Assembly (NCBI GenBank): GCA_038030265.1
Contig: CM075937.1
Coordinates: 40,342,198-40,406,197, forward strand
Origin: Corythucha ciliata
Lineage: Eukaryota > Arthropoda > Insecta > Hemiptera > Tingidae
Direction: 5' to 3'
Length of the DNA stretch: 64,000 bases
Shown here one piece after another: positions 23,001 through 64,000 of this stretch. The notes beneath the pieces were generated by a model. That model was not told the origin of the DNA. It saw nothing but the letters and a program-made list of their open reading frames with translations, and ran no database searches. Each line of letters starts with the position of its first letter. The first letter of the stretch is position 1. A program made the translations under genes and the position numbers.

Positions 23001-24143
23001 TCGCGAATCAACAGTTTTAAAATAAGATTTCCCATTTTTGACAGGCTTAAAATAAAACTATTAACCATTTCAGACCCTTTTCCTCGCCATCATCATTATT
23101 ATCAGACTTCTTATCCTTGAGTGGTAGCAAAGGGTTGAAGGTTGTATGGGGAGGGGGGCTTGGAACGTGTAAGTAATCCAGCAACAATTTCTTTCATCTG
23201 ATTTTCATTCCCAGCGAAACCTCCTAATAACCCCGCACATTGAAGAGGAAGTTGTTCATTGACATGCAATTCAGTCCTCGCCAGTAACGACCATTTTTTA
23301 TTCCTACCACCCCACCGCCCCCCCCCCCATCTGCTCCTCACTATAGTCGCTAAATAAAAAGGTCAAAGCGTTCATCTTGATCTTGTTTGTGAGCCTTTTT
23401 TTTTCCTTTACATTTTCCACGGCACTCTTCTGAATCCAAAATCGATTTCGGCACACTTTTTCTTTAACCCCCAACGCCTCTTTCCACCGCTCCACCATCA
23501 CTCACAGCCACCGACCTACGCGAAATGTGAATAGAGTGAGTTGAATTATGTGTTTTCGATAATATACATGCCTGACATACATCCAAATTCCAATTCCAAC
23601 GGACAGACTCGACTGCTTCTAGTTCTATTTTTCACTTTCTTTTCAAGTATACATAATAATGGCGTAAAATACGTTGTTTTTTTTCCACAAATCGACGCAC
23701 ATAATTCAAGTTTCGTACCAGGAACTACGATACATAGAATCTTTACTTTTGCGTTTAATTTGAACATTTTTAGACTTTTAATGACCGTTTCGCGTAAATG
23801 AGAACCTCCACCCACCTCCTAGAAGATGAAGTTTAAAATTTGAAATATCTTGGTGGTGGTAAAAGGGGCCGGAGGGAGGGAGGGACACACGTCTCTGTAC
23901 AGGACGTCAGTGGTGGAAAGACGCCGCGAAGCGAGTAAGCGACGCTTTCCCATTCAGTGCGCGGCCTCTGAAGGAAGCGGTTGCTACACCGGTGTTTTTT
24001 GTTCCACGGGATTTAGCGAAGTATTTCGGATCAAATTCGCGTCATATTTTCGTAGTTTCGAATATTTTTAGTGTGCTTTTTTCTTTAAATTCTGTATGTT
24101 CAATATTGACTTATATAAAAAATAAAAAAAGGAAAGATAAACT
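23000..24143. promoter_or_regulatory. Upstream region of the phosphatase gene
   Basis: No exon recognised. The last ~250 bp before the ATG at 24144 are likely 5' untranslated region or promoter: GC-rich to about 24020, then very AT-rich, with TATATAAAA at 24112-24120. That motif is too close to the ATG to be sure it is a TATA box. The start context is AAACTATGG, with A at -3 and G at +4. Confidence 0.3.
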
Positions 24144-57259
<33,116 letters not shown>

Positions 57260-57650
57260 CGAAAATACGTCAATTTGTAAATTTCTAAAAATTACAACAT
57301 TTTACTCTTATCGAGATTGATATATTTTGCAAAAAAAGTCTGCATGAATATATTACATGCATTACAAAAAATCAAAAAAGTGCATTTTCAGAATGAAATG
57401 CACTAAAATGTGTTGTTCTCTTGCGGCATTCCCTGTATTTTCTAATAGGTTTAAGTTACCCAATATGAGTAAGTTACCAAAATTCTACCACCGTGGTACT
57501 ATTATTATTTGAATGTTAAACTTTAGATGAATTTGGCTTTTGTAAGACTGAGCTTTTATCTTTGTTGTGAACTACCGTGAAATAAGTGGTTCATTTCACT
57601 GTAGTTAGTTTTATATAATTATAAATTGGTATTTTTAACTTTCAATGTGA

Positions 57651-57656
57651 AATAAA
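57651..57656 (+). terminator. Likely polyadenylation signal of the PP1 gene
   Basis: AATAAA about 390 nt after the TAG stop, in AT-rich 3' untranslated-like sequence. Confidence 0.5.
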
Positions 57657-57964
57657 GTATTTATGTACGTAGTTGAAACTTGAAAATTGCAAGAATATAG
57701 TTATAATTTAATGCGCAGCTCATTCACATAATTTAGACGATTTTTCACTCATTCAAACTTCGCCGTATTTGCTAGGGAAGCCTTTTGACTGTTTCGTCTA
57801 CGGAAGTAAAGTGCGGTGGGCTTCGGGTGTGCAAAAGCAGCAGATCGAACGTGTCACCCGGGCTTAGTATTTTATGACACTTCGGTAAATTTCACACCTT
57901 GTACAACAATAATTGCTGGAGAGGGGGGGTGTTTGAATCTTTAGCCCAGCTGCCCAGCCCTGCC

Positions 57965-59406
57965 CTACTAAAACTTAGCAATGAAATTGTGAAAAATCGC
58001 GAATTCGCGGGATAAAAACGCTACTTCACGAAGAAGTAAATGAAAAAAACAAAAACACGATATTTCACCTATCAAATCGAGAATAAATCGCAAATTCAAG
58101 GTGAATATGTAAGGGCCAATTTACCAACAAAAAAAATGAATGGGTGAAATTTTCCAACAACAAAAAACGCTAATATGCTGTTCTTAGGCCAAGTCTACGA
58201 CTAAAATTAAGAAAAGCGCTAATTCGTTGCTATAAAAGTGAACAAAATCGAGTCTAAAATTGAGAGAAACGCAAATGCGGGGTGAAAATTGAGACAAAAT
58301 GACCATACTTCATGAAAAAAGTAGGGGAAAATCGCTATTACGTGGTTGAAAGTGAGAAAAGGCGCTAATTTTCTATTAAAATGGACTAAAAACGCTAATT
58401 AACAGTTATAATAATAAGGAAAGACGCTAAATCACGCCTCGAATTGAGAGCAAGCGCTAAGTCACAGGAGAAAAATACACTGCCTCACAGCTAAAGTTGC
58501 GAAAAAGCGCTAATTCGCGGATTGAGAAAACTCGCTAATTTGTGGGAGAACACTTATTCGCGGTAAAAATTTATAAAAAAGCGTTCATTCGCGCATAAAA
58601 TTGAGAAAAAAATCGCAGGTTCAAGGTGTAGCTACAGAAGTCAATTCACGGGTGAAATTCAGAACAGAAACGCTATTGTGCTGATATCAAACCAAATTCA
58701 CAACTCAAACTGAAAAAAAAAGCTGAAAGTGAAAAAAAAAAAAATAAAAATCACGACTAAAATTGAGAAAAACGTTGATTCGGGGCGAAAATTGAGCAAA
58801 ATCGCTAAATCGCAGATATAATGAGAAAAGGCACTAATTCGCAGCTGAAAATAAGAAAACCCGCTACAATAAACGTTAAATAAGGAAAAACGCTAACTCT
58901 TGGCTGAAATTGTTTAAAGCGCACTTCGTGAGTAAAACTGAAGAAAACTTGCATTCGCAGCTGAAATGGAGAATTATCGCTAATTTGCGGCTAAAATTGT
59001 GAAAATTCATTATCCCTTACAAAAAGTCTGTTCTCGAATAAATTGCAGAAAAAGCGGTTATTCGCGGACAAATATTTAAAAAAACCCCGGCTGTCGTCAC
59101 GGTAACGATTACAATGGCAACTGGCAATGGTCTGCCTGTATCATACAGAAACGGTTGCCTCGTGCTAACGATCCCCCCCCCCCTTTGCGGTGGCCATGTT
59201 CACGGAAACGCTACTTCATGGCGGTGTGAATACGAAAAGCGCCGATTCGCGGATAGTTCGAGATTTACAGAGGCTAATTCGCCAATGAAATTAAAATTAA
59301 TAAATTTAAAAAATAAATAATAAGAAAAAGACCTGATGAGCTGTTCTTAGGCCATGTTCTCGAATAAAATTGGCAAAAGTGCTAATTCATAACAAAATTA
59401 CAACAA

Positions 59407-59439
<33 letters not shown>

Positions 59440-59650
59440 CCCTTGAAACTGAACAAAATTGAAAATTGGGAGAAGCGTTTCTCTCAGCGGGGCGAAAATT
59501 GAGAAAAAATGACTGTACTTAATGGCTGAAATGAAGAAAAACCGCTAACACACGGATAGAAGTGAGAAAATGAGCTTTGCGGTTAAAAATGAGTAAAGGC
59601 GCTAATTAGCCTCTATTAATTACGAGCAACGCTAATTCAAGCCTCGAATC
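57965..59650 (+). repeat. Family A array
   Basis: About 1.7 kb of diverged CTAATTCGCGG / CTAAAATTGAGAAAAA units, with an inserted non-repeat stretch at ~59095-59185 and an (AAC)n microsatellite at about 59409-59440. Confidence 0.8.
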
Positions 59651-59654
59651 ATAG

Positions 59655-60780
59655 AGATAAAAATGAATGGTGAAAGCTTGGGCTTGTAATTTGTTTTAGT
59701 TTTAGAGGAATTTGCCGGAGCACCATGGCTAATGTAGTCTAGCTTTGAACAGTTGTCAAAAACTGACATTTTTAAAAATATCCTGATATTTTCCCAGTTT
59801 ACTCCAAGAATCTTTCGCTAACTTTGGACAAAATGTCCTTACTCACACAGAAACAAGTGTGCTCTTTTCATTGGTGTCGTTGGATTTAACCTAGGACGCA
59901 TGCTTCCCAAGTTACAGCTGTTTTTGTCGCGAAAACCAGTGATGTGCTGAAAAACGTGAAAAAATCGATTATCTCGACTAGGAAAGGAAATCGGACCCTA
60001 GGTCATAAGACAATTTTTGTTGAATTTTGGATATTTAATCACCCCTATTATTTTGTCAACCAAGTACCAGTCACCCTGTCCTATAGAATATCCACACGAA
60101 AATAAATTTTAGGCAATAGCGTCAGATTCAAATTGAGCTACTGCCTAAGAATTATTCTCGCGTGGATATTCTGTAGGACCATTATGTTTGAGTGCTACGG
60201 GTCTTGAAAAATAACCCTATCAATAAAATCTCGCTTTTGGCGATATTACATATTTCTTGATTGGTTGTATCTCCGAAAATTACAAACGTAGGACGCTCGG
60301 ACTGGGCTTAAATTGTAGAAAATTTAGTTCGCTTCAACAATGTATACTGTGGTCATGCTCGAAAAACGCTTTCTTCTGGTATTTTTGTTTAACAACCTAA
60401 AAAATTGATGGAATTTCGTGGTTTTTCGGGTGCCACGAGTTGAGCACAAGGGTTTGAAGGTTGCAAACTTGAGTATAAACTGCTCTCATTGGCCCTAACA
60501 ATGTGCAAAAGAAAAAACAATTACATGCATATTTGCGATGTTTGATGTTTATATTGACTGGCCAAGCTAAAGAGTGTGGTTTTATAATCCAGAGAAAAAC
60601 AATGCACCAGAGTCATAGGAACTTCCGAGATAGCGATCACCTGCCCGTGTCTAAATGTGGGAAATTCAGTACGTTAAACAGTTTCACGAAGTCAGTGTAA
60701 AAAATGGGAAAGTTCCTTCTCAGACGAACACTGTAAACATCCCTAGCGTTCGAGGCGCCTTACTTCGAAAATTCATCATA
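59655..60780. other. Region upstream of the P450 gene
   Basis: No exon recognised. It contains the palindrome at 60078-60180. An in-frame ATG at 60655 would add 42 residues to the P450 but is not favoured. Confidence 0.4.
60078..60180. mobile_element. Small palindromic element (~100 bp)
   Basis: GTCCTATAGAATATCCACAC pairs with GCGTGGATATTCTGTAGGAC, and inside TTTTAGGCAATAGC pairs with GCTACTGCCTAAGA. Probably a MITE or hairpin-forming repeat. Confidence 0.65.
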
Positions 60781-62950
60781 ATGACGGCTTTTAGCGTTTT
60801 GTTTTTGTTCATCACACTAGCAACGATTTTTGTCAGTTACATTTGCCTACAAATTCGGCGTAGACAGAGATTTTTCCAGGATAGAAATATTCCGTGCGTT
60901 GCACCGTGGTTTCTATTTGGGAGCCGTCCGTCCGGGACAATTTTTCTTCGACGTCACATTAGTTAGCACAAGCCTTAAACTTTGTTTGTTGTTGTTGTTG
61001 TTTTTTTTTTTTTAAAGCCGTACACACGTGAATATTTGTATTCAGGTGAAACCTACGCGGAAATGTACAAAGAACTGGATTCCCAAAAAATTGGAGGAAT
61101 TTACGAGCTATTTCAACCGTTCTACATGATTATGGATCCTTCCTATATTCAACAAGTTTTAGTGAGCAGCAGTTTGCACTTCTACGATCGAGGATTTGAA
61201 ATCGACGAATATCTCAATCCCCTCGATGGAAATGTGGCATTTGTGAACGGAGGAAAATACAGGTAAATTCAGTAGCGTTTGTTCCCCTTTTATTATGGTT
61301 ATCCAGTGGACTCGTAAAGCCGGGCCAACCCTTGAAAGAGGGTGGTACGCTAATTTCAAGTCCCTTCGTGAACACTTGACTTTTCTCCCACTACTACAGG
61401 TTTTTACGGAGAGCGCTCAATCCGATTTTTTCGACGTCCAAACTACGACGGATGATGGACGACATGTCGAAATGCTGTGATCTCCTACTGAGCCATGTAG
61501 ACAAAGTTGTTCCAATGAACCAAGAGGTCGATCTTTACGACGTTATTTGGAGTCACACTATGAACGTCATAGGCATGTATTGTAACCCCCCCCCCCCACA
61601 CACAGACCCCTACAATTAGATAATTGTTAATTTCGATCAGGATCCTTGATTTTGGGTGCTGAACTGAAAAAATTCGACGATCCATACAGCCTCGAACTGG
61701 GTGACAAGATCAACAATTTCTTGGCACCAACATTCAAGAATGGCATTGTCCTTTTCTTGAGACTTATTTGGCCGCGAATTCTCCTTGCTCTTAAGGTTAG
61801 TTCAAAAAAACACAAAATCTACCAATTAGAGTTTACGTTGGTTCATTTAAATTTTTTCAGATTTCAACAATTTGCCCCCAAACCAGCAGTTTCTTTATAA
61901 ACTCAATGAAGCGATGCTTTCATCGGCGTAGCTATGAGCACAATATGAAGAAAGACATGGTTCAATTATTCATGGAATTGCACAAAAAAGGGGAAATTCG
62001 TTTAGAAAAGGAAGACGAAGTGGATTCAGTGGACAGCAACACGGACAATGTCGACGTAACGAAGATTGATAGACTCTTTACATGTTTTCCTTGCGAGGGG
62101 AAATAAATCGTTCAAATAAATCTTTCTTGTTTAAAATAGAATTGACTGAAGATGTTTTGGCCGCCCAGGCTTTTATCCTTAGCATCGGCGCCTCTGGGTC
62201 TGTTTCCGCAGTTATCTATGGCTTCCTACATTTTATGGCGCTTCATCGAGAGACACAAGCGAAGGTCCGGAGTGAAATTGAAACTGTGAAATGCAAATAC
62301 AACGGTTTAACCTACGAGTGTCTCAGTGAATTAAAGTATCTTGGATTTTGCATCACGGGTAATTCCACGCTTGAAGCATCGCTCACTTGAATTATTTTAT
62401 TGTCTATCGTCATCCCCGCAGAAACGATTCGCCTCGTGACACCCGTTCCGGTCATCCCAAGAATATGCACCAAACCGTTTCAATTTCCCGATGGCGGTCC
62501 AAGACTTGAAAAGGGCGACCGTATCGTCATCCCCGTCTTCAGTATCAATCGCGACACGAAATACTTCGCCGAGCCCTACAAATTCAAACCTGAACGATGG
62601 TTCACGTCCGAGTCGGAGCGACCACCCAATTTTCCGTTTTTGTCATTCGGAGCAGGTCCTAAAATGTGCATTGGTTCGTTTTGTAGCCGATATACCTTGA
62701 AACTGGCTCTTTATTTTTTCGTTATTTACACAAATTAATTTTCTTACGAACGACAGGAAAACGATTTGCTGAACTCGAATTGAAACTGACTCTGGCGAGA
62801 CTACTTGAAACTTACACGTTTGAACCTAGTCAAAGAGACGTTGGACGCACTGAGATGAGAACCAAGTACGACCCGAAATCTTTCCTCCCAATGCCTTTGT
62901 CAGGTTATCTTGTAAAACTAAGAAAAAATGTGCCCGAAGTTCCAAAATAA
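60781..62950 (+). CDS. Cytochrome P450, CYP3-clan-like, 8 exons
   Basis: Modelled exons are 60781-60952, 61046-61262, 61400-61572, 61641-61795, 61861-61999, 62140-62358, 62422-62673 and 62757-62950, giving ~506 aa. P450s are haem monooxygenases of the endoplasmic reticulum. The N-terminus is a membrane anchor (FSVLFLFITLATIFV) followed by a basic stop-transfer RRR. The C-helix region reads GGKYRFLRRALNPIFS (usual Trp replaced by Tyr), the K-helix ExxR is ETIR, PERW follows, and the haem loop FLSFGAGPKMCIG has Cys ~441. DRGFEIDEYLNPLDGN and LTEDVLAAQAF are CYP3-clan style. The first donor could be at 60952 or 60961. The exon 3 donor appears to be GC (AG|GCATGT). The exon 5 end is uncertain: an acidic linker (EKEDEVDSVDSNTD) after 61999 may be coding. 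Start 60781 is chosen because the anchor begins there. Substrate unknown. Confidence 0.87.
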
Positions 62951-62954
62951 TAAA
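62949..62954 (+). terminator. Polyadenylation signal of the P450 gene
   Basis: AATAAA overlaps the TAA stop codon (62948-62950), so the 3' untranslated region is probably very short. Confidence 0.5.
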
Positions 62955-63850
62955 ATGAATGAGTAAAATTTGTGCATTAAGGTGCGTTTACATCGAAGTG
63001 TCCCCAGACATGTTAATGTCCAGCGTCGGACAGAATTTTCCCGTTGACATCACCCCCTGATGTCCAACGGCACGCCTCGACGCAAGCGGCCCTCTATATG
63101 TATGGGCCGTATCGTGGTGGGGAATAAATTCGGTCGAAACCAACGACATAAGCAAGATAACGCTTATTTTTGGACACTGGAGGGGGCTTTGACGTACGGT
63201 GAGGGGCGTTTTGTCCAAAACCACCTGCATTTCTCAATTCATCGTGGTCTGAGGGACTCATATATACCGCATTTAGGTCAGATCGGAACACTTTGGGAAA
63301 ATTGGCCAAAAAATACGCCCACATTATTGGGAACCGGCCAAAACGCTGCGCGATGCTTCCAAAATTGACCAAATCATTGCATTTCATAGTCCCTAAATGA
63401 CTATTAAAACGTAAAACTGGACAATGTGGTCCACAATGCAAGAAAGGACATTGTATCTTCCTGGTGCGGATCCAGGGAGGGGCTCAGGGCGCTTGAGAAG
63501 TTCGAGTCTCGGGTGCGAGAAAATCGTGAAATCCCCAAAATAATATATCCAGACCCCAAAACGTCCGTCCCCGAATCGTCAGTTTGGCCATTTTCATGTC
63601 AGGAATCGTCTGCTTGGGCGTTTTCATGACGCGAATCGTGAGTCGAGTTATTTTTTAGGGCGCACCGAATCATTTTTGTAGATTGCTTGGCCTACACAGC
63701 CACAGTGGCGCCGAAATTGTTTCAATTTGGCGTAGCAGAACACTTAATAAAAAGACTCGACCCACACCTATGAGCCACCCCTCCCACCCTCCAAAGCTGG
63801 GGCAGGGGAAATCACACCACACCGCATTGTCATCCAGCTAGCTGGTGGTA
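62955..63850. other. Unassigned DNA after the P450 gene
   Basis: No exon recognised despite several short open frames on both strands. TTTCTCAATTCATCGTGGTC at 63232 resembles 50046, suggesting a dispersed repeat. Confidence 0.4.
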
Positions 63851-63854
63851 TAGA

Positions 63855-64000
63855 CGTGATAATGGAGAAAAACGCCAATTCGCGGCTTCTGAAGGCAACT
63901 TTGTGTCTAAAATGGAGAAAAAACGCTAATCCATGGCACAACAAATTGGTAATTAATGAGTAAAATTGAGAAAAATCACTAACTCGTGACTAAAATAGGG
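63855..64000 (+). repeat. Family A array, running off the right edge
   Basis: AACGCCAATTCGCGGCTTC, CTAAAATGGAGAAAAAACG and TAAAATTGAGAAAAATCAC units continue to the end of the window. Confidence 0.75.

Noticed and set aside
60655..60780. Upstream in-frame ATG for the P450
   Set aside because: It would put 42 polar residues before the membrane anchor, which normally starts microsomal P450s; 60781 fits better.

Overview
This is a piece of an animal nuclear genome, not a prokaryotic or viral one. Four protein-coding genes can be read with confidence. Three are split by short GT-AG introns (most 56-140 bp) and end at AATAAA signals. The rest is AT-rich intergenic or intronic DNA packed with degenerate short-unit arrays, foldback elements and MITE-like palindromes. 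The gene content (an animal WS/DGAT-type acyltransferase, an SLC17-like transporter, a CYP3-clan-like P450 and a PP1 catalytic subunit) suits an arthropod-like invertebrate such as a springtail or crustacean. That placement is inference; no single marker fixes the taxon.

Layout. 1-15 kb: no recognisable gene apart from one possible orphan exon at 15240-15363. It holds long runs of a ~28-35 bp degenerate unit (called family A here), a related family B, an inverted repeat enclosing part of a tRNA (4302-4570) and a ~2 kb foldback (10873-12842). 15.97-17.81 kb (+): a five-exon WS/DGAT-like acyltransferase of 527 aa. 17.83-19.16 kb (-): an intronless SLC17-like transporter of 442 aa, tail to tail with the acyltransferase and only 19 nt from it. 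19.24-19.92 kb: a GC-rich element with terminal inverted repeats just upstream of the transporter. 20.2-23 kb: family A arrays, first in one orientation and then in the other.

24.14-57.26 kb (+): one PP1-type Ser/Thr phosphatase gene of nine exons and 307 codons. Exon 1 encodes the first 27 residues and is separated from exon 2 by a ~26 kb intron. The joined product keeps human PP1 residue numbering without a gap through the whole catalytic core. The giant intron carries most of the repeats, including a 4.5 kb nest of inverted elements with a 40-bp tandem repeat in foldback arrangement (39.5-44.0 kb). Intron 2 is ~5.6 kb; the other introns are 66-119 bp.

57.3-60.7 kb: family A array and unassigned DNA. 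60.78-62.95 kb (+): an eight-exon microsomal-type cytochrome P450 (~506 aa) with one apparent GC-AG intron, one ambiguous exon junction and an unusual I-helix. 63-64 kb: unassigned DNA, with family A starting again at the right edge.

The genes are not an operon or an obvious pathway. The acyltransferase (neutral lipid or wax ester), P450 and transporter may simply be neighbours. The most unusual content is the repeat landscape: four families of strongly diverged short-unit arrays with orientation flips, and several long near-perfect palindromes, two of which share ACAGGGTGTT termini.
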